From an uncultured Lachnospiraceae bacterium (GTDB lineage Bacteria > Bacillota > Clostridia > Lachnospirales > Lachnospiraceae), in assembly GCA_947068385.1 (NCBI GenBank), contig CAMTBF010000003.1, positions 1 to 25,965 on the forward strand: a stretch of DNA of 25,965 nucleotides. Reading direction: 5' to 3'. The translations under genes were made by a program, and so were the position numbers. Below, piece by piece: positions 7,034 to 14,976 of the stretch. A model generated the notes under the pieces. It had not been told where the DNA came from, made no database searches, and worked only from the letters and a program-made list of their open reading frames with translations. Numbering within the stretch: the first letter of the stretch is position 1; the number at the start of each line of letters is the position of its first letter.

Positions 7034-7990
7034 ATGAGCAAAAGAAACCTGGTACTGATCGGCTTCATGGGCAGCGGGAAGACGTCCGTGGGATTGCGGA
7101 TGTCCTACAGGCTGCGCAGGCCGGTGGAGGATACGGACAAGCTGATAGAGCGCAGGACAGGGCGCAGCATCAGCGAGATCTTCGCCCGGGAGGGGGAGGA
7201 GCATTTCCGCAGGCTGGAGACCGAACTGCTTTCGGAGCTTGCGGAGAAAGGGCGCAGCGCCATCTATTCCGTGGGCGGCGGCACGCCGGTGCGGCCGGAG
7301 AACAGGGAGCTGCTGAAGCGCCTGGGGACGGTGGTGCTCCTGCGGGTGCGGCCGGAGACGGTGTACCAGCGGCTGAAGGAGGATACCACCAGGCCGCTCC
7401 TACAGTGCCCGGACCCTCTGGGGCGGATCCGGGAGCTGATGGAGGGCAGGAGGGGGGCCTACGAGTCCTGCGCGGACGTGATCCTGGACGTGGACGATAT
7501 GGAGATGGAGGATATCATGGAAAGCATCGCAAAGGAGATGAACAGGATGAAGCTTTTGGTGATCAACGGGCCTAACATCAATTTCCTGGGGATTCGGGAG
7601 AAGAGCGTATACGGCACCCAGGACTATCAGCATCTGCTGGACATGATCCGGAAGAAGGGGGAGGAGTCGGGAAACGACATCACTGTATTCCAGAGCAACC
7701 ACGAGGGAGCCATCATCGACCGGATACAGGAGGCCTATTTCGACGGCACGGAGGGGATCGTGATCAATCCGGGGGCCTATACCCATTACAGCTATGCCAT
7801 CCGGGACGCCCTGGCCAGCATCACGGTGCCCAAGGTGGAGATCCATATCTCCGACATCACCAAGCGGGAGGAGTTCCGGAAGGTGTCCGTCACCGCGCCT
7901 GCCTGCGACAGGCAGATCTACGGCCTGGGGCTCGCGGGGTATCTGAAGGCCATCGACTGCGTCCTGGACATGGGGAAAAAGCAGGGCTGA
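7034..7990 (+). CDS. aroK-aroQ: Fused shikimate kinase / type II 3-dehydroquinate dehydratase
   Basis: One uninterrupted 318-residue frame encodes two complete enzymes. Residues 1-171 are shikimate kinase: P-loop GFMGSGKTS (10-18), EDTDKLIE, FRRLETELL, SVGGGTP, lid DTTRPLL and RRGAYESCAD. Residues 172-318 are type II dehydroquinase: INGPNINFLGIREKSVYG with the catalytic Arg and Tyr, QSNHEGAIIDRIQEA, NPGAYTHYS, EIHISD and REEFR. Each half has normal stand-alone length, so there is essentially no linker. The type II dodecamer fold would have to accommodate an N-terminal kinase. An AAAGGAG site with ATG 7547 inside the junction could also produce AroQ alone. RBS for the whole gene is GGAGGA before ATG 7034. 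Domain calls are firm; the fused product is read directly from sequence but unproven. Confidence 0.92.
   Translation: MSKRNLVLIGFMGSGKTSVGLRMSYRLRRPVEDTDKLIERRTGRSISEIFAREGEEHFRRLETELLSELAEKGRSAIYSVGGGTPVRPENRELLKRLGTVVLLRVRPETVYQRLKEDTTRPLLQCPDPLGRIRELMEGRRGAYESCADVILDVDDMEMEDIMESIAKEMNRMKLLVINGPNINFLGIREKSVYGTQDYQHLLDMIRKKGEESGNDITVFQSNHEGAIIDRIQEAYFDGTEGIVINPGAYTHYSYAIRDALASITVPKVEIHISDITKREEFRKVSVTAPACDRQIYGLGLAGYLKAIDCVLDMGKKQG
7531..7549 (+). promoter_or_regulatory. Internal ribosome binding site for the AroQ domain
   Basis: AAAGGAG (7531-7537) is followed 9 bases later by ATG 7547-7549, which is in frame and is exactly where a stand-alone type II dehydroquinase would begin (MKLLVINGPN). 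Another in-frame ATG at 7538 directly follows the site. This decides whether free AroQ is made alongside the fusion. Confidence 0.6.
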
Positions 7991-8031
7991 GGCGCTTTTC
8001 CAATCTTTTTCCAAAATTTTTTCAAAAACAG

Positions 8032-8060
8032 TTGAAATTTGTACATATTTATATTAAACT
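8032..8060 (+). promoter_or_regulatory. Possible efp promoter
   Basis: The AT-rich gap between aroKQ and efp contains TTGAAA (8032-8037) and TAAACT (8055-8060) 17 bases apart. Other hexamers such as TAGAAT at 8065 compete, so exact placement is uncertain. The AT-rich composition is unlike the flanking genes. Confidence 0.4.
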
Positions 8061-8103
8061 AATGTAGAATTATATTTGTGAGCACAATTAGGAGGAATAC
8101 GAA

Positions 8104-8661
8104 ATGATTTCTGCAGGTGATTTCCGGAACGGTATTACCATTGAGTATGATAACAATGTGTATCAGATTATTGAATTCCAGCATGTGAAGCCCGGCAAGG
8201 GCGCGGCCTTCGTGAGGACGAAGCTGAAGAACATCAAGAGCAGCGGCGTGATCGAGAAGTCCTTCCGCCCTACCGAGAAGTTCCCCCAGGCGCGTATCGA
8301 TAGAAAGGATCTGCAGTATCTGTATTCGGACGGTGATCTGTACTACTTCATGGATACGGAGAGCTATGAGCAGATCGCCCTGAACAGCGATGCCGTGGGC
8401 GACGCGCTGAAGTTCGTGAAGGAGAACGAGATGTGCAAGATCTGTTCCCACAACGGAAGCGTATACTCCGTGGAGCCTCCTCTGTTCGTGGAGCTGGAGA
8501 TCACGGATACCGAGCCCGGCTTCAAGGGCGATACGGCGACAGGCGCGTCGAAGCCTGCTACCGTGGAGACAGGGGCACAGGTCTTCGTCCCGCTGTTCGT
8601 CAACCAGGGGGACAAGATCAAGATCGATACCAGGACAGGCGAGTATCTGTCCAGGGTCTGA
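8104..8661 (+). CDS. efp: Translation elongation factor P
   Basis: The 185-residue protein is full length for EF-P, which binds between the P and E sites and relieves ribosome stalling at polyproline. Domain I contains [14 protein letters not shown] with Lys32 at the loop tip, the position modified in other bacteria. Domain III ends with [28 protein letters not shown], the EF-P signature. ATG 8104 lies 8 bases after a perfect AGGAGG. Modification enzymes (EpmA/B, EarP or YmfI) are not in the window, so the modification type is unknown. Placement after the aro genes is common in Lachnospiraceae as I recall it. Confidence 0.96.
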   Translation: MISAGDFRNGITIEYDNNVYQIIEFQHVKPGKGAAFVRTKLKNIKSSGVIEKSFRPTEKFPQARIDRKDLQYLYSDGDLYYFMDTESYEQIALNSDAVGDALKFVKENEMCKICSHNGSVYSVEPPLFVELEITDTEPGFKGDTATGASKPATVETGAQVFVPLFVNQGDKIKIDTRTGEYLSRV

Positions 8662-8781
8662 TCGCACATGATTCACTCCGAGACAATATAGGTTTATGCT
8701 GCTCTTTCTGGTGTCTGCTTCAGCGCAGGCGCTGTTGCGTATGTTCATGAGGATCAAAGACAGCGCAGAAAGAAGGAGAGT

Positions 8782-9693
8782 ATGGATATAAACGAATTCG
8801 CAGGCAAGGTCTGCAATGCCATGAGAAAGACGCTCGGCGCGGATTGCCGGGTAGAGTGCAAGGAGGTACGAAAGAACAATGGCGTCATCCTCCACGGGCT
8901 TCTGGTTCTGGGAGAGAACCGGAACGTGGCGCCCACGATATATCTGGACACCTTTCTGGAGGCCTATGAGGCGGGAGCGACCTTCGGGTCGATCATCCAG
9001 AGGCTGGAGGATATCTGCCGGGAGGATATGCTGCGGGAATCCGTAGACATGGAATTTTTCCGCTCCTTTGAGAAGGTGAGGGACAGGATCTGTTACCGCC
9101 TGATCGGCAGGAAGGGAAATGAAGAGTTGTTGGAAGACATACCATATATCGAATTTCTGGATTTGGCCATCTGCTTCTACTATGCCTACCATGGGGATGC
9201 GCTGGGGGACGGGACGATTCTCATCCACAATTCCCACATGGAGCTCTGGGATACCTGTACGGCAGAGCTGTTCGGGCTGGCCAAGCGCAACACCCAGAAG
9301 CTTTTCCCCTGGGTGTGCAGCTCTCTGGCGGAGGTGCTGGACGAGATAGGGGCAGAGGACGGAGGCGGGCAGGCATCGGCAGAGGAGGATATCTTCCTGC
9401 GGGAGATGCCGCTGCAGGTCCTGAGCAATGAGAAGAGGACCCACGGAGCCATCTGCATGCTTTATCCGGATCTCCTGGACGGGCTAGCCGGAAAGGGGCA
9501 GCGGAATTTCTACATCCTGCCCAGCTCTGTCCACGAGGTGATCCTGCTGACGGACACAGGTGCCGAATCGGCAGGGGAGCTCAAGAGAATGGTCACGGAG
9601 GTGAACCGCACGCAGGTCGCCCCGGAAGAAGTCCTTTCTGACAGTCTTTATTACTATGATTCCACCGATAAAAGGGTCAAAATAATTTTCTAA
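8782..9693 (+). CDS. DUF5688 family protein
   Basis: The 303-residue soluble protein resembles DUF5688: TIYLDTFLEAYEAG near residue 55, then a helical region with DRICYRLIG, a middle HNSHMELWD, and a C-terminal block with HGAICMLYPDLLD and FYILPSSVHEVILL. I know this family mainly from Lachnospiraceae, often in multiple copies, with no established function. A short acidic, Gly-rich stretch around residue 195-205 (EDGGGQASAEED) looks like a linker between two globular parts. ATG 8782 has AAGGAG close upstream. No signal peptide or membrane segment is visible. It lies between efp and a tRNA gene, neither of which suggests a role. Confidence 0.75.
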   Translation: MDINEFAGKVCNAMRKTLGADCRVECKEVRKNNGVILHGLLVLGENRNVAPTIYLDTFLEAYEAGATFGSIIQRLEDICREDMLRESVDMEFFRSFEKVRDRICYRLIGRKGNEELLEDIPYIEFLDLAICFYYAYHGDALGDGTILIHNSHMELWDTCTAELFGLAKRNTQKLFPWVCSSLAEVLDEIGAEDGGGQASAEEDIFLREMPLQVLSNEKRTHGAICMLYPDLLDGLAGKGQRNFYILPSSVHEVILLTDTGAESAGELKRMVTEVNRTQVAPEEVLSDSLYYYDSTDKRVKIIF

Positions 9694-9713
9694 GAATTTC
9701 CTTGAATTTATGG

Positions 9714-9742
9714 TAGACATATCAAAAGTTTTGTGATATTAT
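9714..9742 (+). promoter_or_regulatory. Promoter of tRNA-Arg
   Basis: TAGACA (9714-9719) and TATTAT (9737-9742) are 17 bases apart, with a TG one base before the -10 (extended -10). Transcription should start near 9749, inside the left arm of the inverted repeat and about 26 bases before the mature tRNA. Confidence 0.7.
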
Positions 9743-9865
9743 AGTCAAAGCGATGTAACAATTTTGTAATATTTGCATCCGTAGTCTAATGGATAGAACG
9801 AAGGCCTCCGACGCCTTTAATGCAGGTTCGATTCCTGTCGGATGCATTTACATCGCTTTGGCTAT
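9741..9865. repeat. Inverted repeat bracketing tRNA-Arg
   Basis: ATAGTCAAAGCGATGTAA (9741-9758) and TTACATCGCTTTGGCTAT (9848-9865) are reverse complements over 18 bases except one position that would be a G-U pair in RNA. The tRNA lies entirely between them; the right arm begins two bases after the discriminator base. If transcription starts near 9749 about ten of the pairs would be present in the precursor RNA. Confidence 0.8.
9775..9846 (+). tRNA. tRNA-Arg (anticodon CCG)
   Basis: A 72-base cloverleaf folds by eye: acceptor GCATCCG with CGGATGC and discriminator A; D loop AATGGATA; anticodon stem AAGGC/GCCTT around loop CTCCGAC giving anticodon CCG (reads CGG); short variable loop TAAT; T stem GCAGG/CCTGT with loop TTCGATT. 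The D stem has one C-A opposition at its third pair. The CCA end is not encoded, so it must be added after processing. Confidence 0.93.
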
Positions 9866-9873
9866 TATTCATG

Positions 9874-9912
9874 ACAATAGAAGACTCGCGGAGCGTGGAT
9901 TCTATTGTTTTT
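9874..9912 (+). terminator. Intrinsic terminator after tRNA-Arg
   Basis: A perfect 9-bp stem ACAATAGAA (9874-9882) with TTCTATTGT (9900-9908), a 17-base loop, and a run of five T ending at 9912. It lies 28 bases past the mature tRNA end and would end its transcript. Confidence 0.75.
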
Positions 9913-9919
9913 GCTTAGG

Positions 9920-9976
9920 GGAGCCGCATGCGGCTCCTTGTGTTACGGCAGGATTCCGGGCAGTGGTGCCGTTTTG
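9920..9976 (+). promoter_or_regulatory. Two hairpins in the leader of the SH3 protein gene
   Basis: First is a perfect 18-bp palindrome GGAGCCGCATGCGGCTCC (9920-9937). Second is ACGGCA (9945-9950) with TGCCGT (9967-9972) followed by TTT, a weak terminator-like form. They sit between the tRNA terminator and the next ribosome site; I see no separate strong promoter, so they may be part of a readthrough leader. Confidence 0.45.
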
Positions 9977-9994
9977 TAAGGAAGGTGTGGCGAT

Positions 9995-11263
9995 ATGGAT
10001 AAAAAGACGACGTTCCGTGATTTTATAGTGACGAATTCCAAGTTCCTGTTCCCGCTGGTCGTGATCGTGGTGGCGGCATGTACGGTCTCCTATGCCCTGG
10101 GGGCCAACAGCAGGAAGGCGGAGCAGGAGGAGCCCCGGACTTCCACGGAGGAGTCCGTGGAGCCGGTGAGCCTGGCCGGGGAGGAGAGCGGGGAGCAGTC
10201 CGGGGAGCAGCCCCCTGCCGAGGAGGCCGCGCCCAAGGAGACGCCGCTGGTGCTCAACGAGGATGCGGGCATCCAGACGCTGGTCACGACTTATTACGAT
10301 ACCATGGCTTCCGGGGACAGCGCCTTGATGGCGTCCCTGTATGACGAGCTCACGGAGAATGAGCAGCTCCGCTGCGAGGAGATGGCGAAGTACGTAGACC
10401 ATATCTCCAACCTGGAGATCTATACGAAGGAAGGCCCTGAGGCAGGCGCGTCCTTGGTGTATGTATATTACAGGATCAGCTTCCTGAACCATGAGGAGGA
10501 GGTTCCCGGCTGGCAGATGTTCTATGTCCAGGGCGACGGACAGGGGACGCTGCGCATCAAGAACGAGAAGAACTTCACGGAAGACGAGAAGAAGTACGTG
10601 GTAGATATCTCGGCACAGGACGACACCATAGAGTTCAACAACCGGGTGAACGCGGAATACAACGAGCTGATGGAGGCCAATCCCCAGCTCCTGGCATATC
10701 TGGGAGAGCTGGGAGTCCAGGTGGACGCGGCGGTAGGCGTGAGGCTGGCAGAGCTGAACGCGCCTCCGGCCCAGGAGGGCGATCCGGAGGGCGGCGAGGC
10801 GGCTGGCGAGGGCACGGATCCGGCAGCGGGAGGAGAGGCCCCTGACGCCCAGGCACCCACCCAGAGCACTCCCCAGAGCGCACTGGCCACCACCACCGTC
10901 AACGTCAGGAATTCCGACAGCGAACAGGCGGACAGGCTGGGGCAGGTAGAGGGCGGCACCAGGGTCCAGGTGCAGGAGGTACGCGCCAACGGCTGGACCA
11001 AGATCGTCTATGAGGGCGGGGACGGCTTCATCAAGACCGAGTACCTGCAGATGGAGGAGAGCGCGGAGGGCCAGGAGAGCATCGGCACCGTGACCGCCAA
11101 CACCAACGTCAACGTGCGCGCCGCCGCAAGCGAGACGGCCGAGCAGGTGGGCATCCTGGTAGGCGGGGACACGGCGGAGCTTTTGGGCATCGAGGGCGAT
11201 TGGTGCAAGATAAAGTTCGACGGCAAGGTGGCTTATGTGAAAGCGGAATTCGTCACCCAGTGA
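9995..11263 (+). CDS. Membrane-anchored protein with two SH3 domains
   Basis: The 422-residue protein starts with a short cytoplasmic stretch and one membrane segment (FLFPLVVIVVAACTVSYAL, about 18-36), probably an uncleaved anchor. An acidic Glu/Pro linker follows to about residue 85. Residues about 87-245 form a globular part with a YYDTMASGDS opening resembling nuclear-transport-factor-like folds (weak). A second Gly/Ala/Glu/Pro linker runs to about 295. Two bacterial SH3 repeats end the protein, opening TTVNVRNSDSEQADRLG and TNVNVRAAASETAEQVG, each closing with a GWTKI or DWCKI strand. Such SH3 domains bind cell-wall peptides, so a role outside the membrane at the wall is likely. No catalytic domain is visible. 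RBS is AAGGAAGGTG. Confidence 0.8.
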   Translation: MDKKTTFRDFIVTNSKFLFPLVVIVVAACTVSYALGANSRKAEQEEPRTSTEESVEPVSLAGEESGEQSGEQPPAEEAAPKETPLVLNEDAGIQTLVTTYYDTMASGDSALMASLYDELTENEQLRCEEMAKYVDHISNLEIYTKEGPEAGASLVYVYYRISFLNHEEEVPGWQMFYVQGDGQGTLRIKNEKNFTEDEKKYVVDISAQDDTIEFNNRVNAEYNELMEANPQLLAYLGELGVQVDAAVGVRLAELNAPPAQEGDPEGGEAAGEGTDPAAGGEAPDAQAPTQSTPQSALATTTVNVRNSDSEQADRLGQVEGGTRVQVQEVRANGWTKIVYEGGDGFIKTEYLQMEESAEGQESIGTVTANTNVNVRAAASETAEQVGILVGGDTAELLGIEGDWCKIKFDGKVAYVKAEFVTQ

Positions 11264-11289
11264 TGCATAATATGCCGAAAATGTGGAAA

Positions 11290-11340
11290 GCCTTTTATGG
11301 AGGGCAGCGCGAGGGCGCATCCTCCGTAAGAGGCTTTTTT
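11290..11340 (+). terminator. Intrinsic terminator after the SH3 protein gene
   Basis: GCCTTTTATGGAGG (11290-11303) pairs with CCTCCGTAAGAGGC (11321-11334) over 14 positions with two G-U wobbles, followed directly by six T. It begins 26 bases past the stop and separates this gene from the next. Confidence 0.85.
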
Positions 11341-11368
11341 ATTCCCACAGGAAGGAGATACATTTGCG

Positions 11369-11800
11369 ATGAAATCACAGGAGGCGGCAGTTTACAGGGA
11401 AATCCAGAGGAACGCGGAAATGGCCATGAAGGCCATCGACACCATTTCCGGCAAGGTGTATGACGATGACCTTGCCCTGCAGATTTCCAGACAATCCTTA
11501 AAGTATGCGGAGCTTTACAATGAAGCGTCCAGGCAGCTCATGGAGGGGAAGGCGGAGCGCTATCAGAGCAATGTCCTCACCGATGCCATGCTCAGGACCG
11601 GCATCCATTACAACACCATGCTGAACACCAGCACGGAGCATATCGCGGAGATGATGATCAAGGGCAGCAACAACGGCATCCTGGAGATGGAGAAGGTGCT
11701 GAAGCACAACGAGAACGCCGGGGAGCGCCCCACTGCGCTGGCGAAGCAGCTGATCGACTTCGAGGAGAGCAACATCAAGCGCCTGAAGGACTATCTCTAG
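11369..11800 (+). CDS. Small all-helical protein of unknown function
   Basis: The 143-residue product is predicted almost wholly helical from its Glu/Lys/Ala/Leu pattern, with breaks near VYDDDL (31-36), NVLTD, KGSNNG and HNENAGERP, suggesting a four-helix bundle. No signal peptide or membrane segment is present. Acidic and His residues (HYNTML, TSTEHIAEMM) invite comparison with ferritin-like bundles, but no clear E-x2-H metal pair repeats, so I do not call it one. GAAGGAG precedes ATG 11369 by about 11 bases. It stands alone between a terminator and the gdhA promoter. I do not recognise the family with confidence. Confidence 0.65.
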   Translation: MKSQEAAVYREIQRNAEMAMKAIDTISGKVYDDDLALQISRQSLKYAELYNEASRQLMEGKAERYQSNVLTDAMLRTGIHYNTMLNTSTEHIAEMMIKGSNNGILEMEKVLKHNENAGERPTALAKQLIDFEESNIKRLKDYL

Positions 11801-11896
11801 GGGGCCTGCCTGGCGGATGCTTTTGGCATGTGCAGGAATTGTGCAGATTGATTAGAAAAAAACCTGAAAACTTTTCCAATTTAGTGAATTAAAGCG

Positions 11897-11925
11897 TTGT
11901 GCATTTTACGGCCAAAGGGTATAAT
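11897..11925 (+). promoter_or_regulatory. gdhA promoter
   Basis: TTGTGC (11897-11902), a 17-base spacer and perfect TATAAT (11920-11925). Transcription should begin near 11932, leaving a leader of about 96 bases before gdhA. Confidence 0.75.
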
Positions 11926-11946
11926 GTTTTCGGGACAATAGTGTTG

Positions 11947-13371
<1,425 letters not shown>

Positions 13372-13403
13372 CAGAACGGATAAAAAGGCAATAAAAAGGC
13401 AGC

Positions 13404-13435
13404 AAAACGGCCCGGGAACAAAGAGCTCCCGGGCC
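13404..13435 (-). terminator. Terminator of the chemoreceptor gene, shared with gdhA
   Basis: GGCCCGGGA (13409-13417) and TCCCGGGCC (13427-13435) form a perfect 9-bp stem. On the minus strand it is followed by CGTTTTGC, then further T5 runs, so it fits best as the end of the minus-strand gene; on the plus strand it could still protect the gdhA transcript end. Confidence 0.7.
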
Positions 13436-13460
13436 TGTCTCTATCCTATGTCTGTCCTGC

Positions 13461-14810
13461 CTATTCGCCGAGGGCCTTCAGGATGCGGTTCATGTCCGCA
13501 ATCAGGCTCTTGGAGTAGGTCTCGGCTTCGCGGTAGATCTGCTCCGCCTCCGCGTACCTGCCGCCATTGATGGCATTGATGACGGAAGCGCCATATTTAT
13601 GGAACTTCTGGTGCTTGGGCCCCAGCCCCTTCCAGATCGGCACGATATCGGGGATGTCCGGCATCATGGCATAGTAGAAATGCCCGAACCCGCACTTGGA
13701 GGAATCCAGCTGCAGGGGCATGACCTGCTGGGCGTAGACCATCTTCTTCAGATTGGCCAGCCAGGCATTGTGGGAGGAGATGGCGGAGCGCATGTACTGG
13801 GCAAATTCCGCGTCCTCCAGATGGTAGAAGGCATCGTGGGACATCTCGCCCATCTGCCGTACCGTCTCGTCCAGGATTTTCTCGATATCCACCACAGGCT
13901 GGGTGGCCTGCCGCAGATCCTCCCCTACGGTGCGCATGAAATCGGAGCTTTCCCGCAGCTGGTTCTGCATCTCGGTCATGGAGCTGCTGATCTCCTCGCT
14001 GACGGCGGCCAGGGAGCTGACGGAATCGTTGATCCTGGACACGGCGGCATGGTTCTCGTCGTTCAGCGCCCATACATGCTTGATCCTGTCGGACATGGAG
14101 GCTAGGGATTCGATGGTGCCGTTGGCGCTCTCAATGCTCTTCTTGGAGGCGTCCTTCATGCTCTTCACGAAATCCTCCATGCCGGAGGTGAGCTGCTGGG
14201 TCTCCTGGGAGAGCTCCCTGATCTCATTGGCGACCACGGCGAAGCCCTTCCCTGCCTCACCGGCCCTGGCGGCCTCCACGGAAGCGTTCAGCGCCAGCAG
14301 ATTGGTCTGCATGGAGATGTTGCCGATGCCGGAGATGATTCCGCTGATATGGTCGATGATGCCGAACAGTTCGTCCATGTTCTTCTGCATCTCCCGGGAG
14401 GCATCGATGGTCTGCTGGGAGAGGTCCTTGATGGAGGTCAGCTCCTGCTGGCCTGCTTCGATTTTCTGATACACGTCATCGGTCTCGCCGGAGACGCTGA
14501 CGATGGTATTGGCCAGCTCCTCATGCTGATTGCTGGCAGCCCCCACGGCGGAGCCGAAGATGGTCTCCGTGGCATTCGTCACCTGCTGGGAGATGTCGAT
14601 GATCTTGTCCGTCTGATGCTGCATGGTCAGGTCCAGCGAGCTGATCTGCATGACCGCTTTGATATTCTTCTCGAACAGCTCCGCGAACTGCTTCCTCCCG
14701 CTGGCCAGCCTCTCGTAGATGCCATTCAGCTCCGGCTCCGCGGAGTAGTCGGCCGCTTTCAGCTTCGAGACAGCCTGCATCAGTATTTTTTTCTTTTTTC
14801 CAATGGCCAT
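13461..14810 (-). CDS. Cytosolic methyl-accepting chemotaxis protein with C-terminal CZB zinc-binding domain
   Basis: The 449-residue protein has no membrane segment or periplasmic domain. Residues about 1-330 form a coiled coil with the receptor signalling hairpin, including [20 protein letters not shown] and [10 protein letters not shown], the CheA/CheW contact. The C-terminal about 120 residues match the chemoreceptor zinc-binding (CZB) domain: H347-N-A-W, C373-GFGHFYY, H400 and H404, giving the expected three His and one Cys. CZB receptors such as Helicobacter TlpD sense zinc or oxidants like hypochlorous acid. ATG 14810 is preferred over GTG 14840 for its AGAGAGA upstream, though the site is weak. 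No other chemotaxis genes are nearby. Confidence 0.9.
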   Translation of the reverse strand: MAIGKKKKILMQAVSKLKAADYSAEPELNGIYERLASGRKQFAELFEKNIKAVMQISSLDLTMQHQTDKIIDISQQVTNATETIFGSAVGAASNQHEELANTIVSVSGETDDVYQKIEAGQQELTSIKDLSQQTIDASREMQKNMDELFGIIDHISGIISGIGNISMQTNLLALNASVEAARAGEAGKGFAVVANEIRELSQETQQLTSGMEDFVKSMKDASKKSIESANGTIESLASMSDRIKHVWALNDENHAAVSRINDSVSSLAAVSEEISSSMTEMQNQLRESSDFMRTVGEDLRQATQPVVDIEKILDETVRQMGEMSHDAFYHLEDAEFAQYMRSAISSHNAWLANLKKMVYAQQVMPLQLDSSKCGFGHFYYAMMPDIPDIVPIWKGLGPKHQKFHKYGASVINAINGGRYAEAEQIYREAETYSKSLIADMNRILKALGE

Positions 14811-14848
14811 ATCGTCTCTCTCTTTCTTTAGGATAATCACCTTATTTT

Positions 14849-14879
14849 ATTATACAGTAGTTTGCGGTTTTTGCAAACT
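14849..14879 (-). promoter_or_regulatory. Chemoreceptor promoter with dyad
   Basis: On the minus strand TATAAT (14849-14854) has TTGCAA 16 bases upstream (14871-14876). A 7-bp dyad AGTTTGC / GCAAACT (14859-14865 and 14873-14879) spaced by 7 bases covers the spacer and -35, the right place for a repressor site. Confidence 0.6.
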
Positions 14880-14900
14880 CTTTTTCGAAAAAAGAATTAT

Positions 14901-14929
14901 TTGACAGGTACAGGCAAGGCCGTTAAAAT
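14901..14929 (+). promoter_or_regulatory. Antiporter promoter
   Basis: A consensus TTGACA (14901-14906), 17-base spacer and TAAAAT (14924-14929), about 48 bases before the antiporter start and divergent from the chemoreceptor promoter. Confidence 0.8.
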
Positions 14930-14976
14930 AGAACATATTGACAGACATGATTCGAAACGGCAAGGGGGAGGAAACC

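Noticed and set aside
7034..7990. Possible frameshift artefact creating the AroK-AroQ fusion
   Set aside because: Both domains are full length in one frame with no disturbed residues at the join, and no neighbouring alternative frame restores separate genes, so an assembly error is not indicated, though relatives should be checked.
8662..8781. Small gene or terminator between efp and the DUF5688 gene
   Set aside because: Only a short CAGCGC/GCGCTG stem with a two-base loop and no T tract is present; no short frame has a ribosome site.
8059..9444. 461-codon minus-strand frame
   Set aside because: It runs opposite efp and the DUF5688 gene, both clearly real, and contains no recognisable domain.
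9775..9846. tRNA-Arg as an integration site for a mobile element
   Set aside because: No integrase, no second copy of the tRNA 3' end and no foreign-looking genes follow; the flanking repeat is inverted rather than direct.
9902..11320. 472-codon minus-strand frame
   Set aside because: Antisense to the SH3 protein, and also crosses that gene's terminator; composition is typical of a shadow frame.
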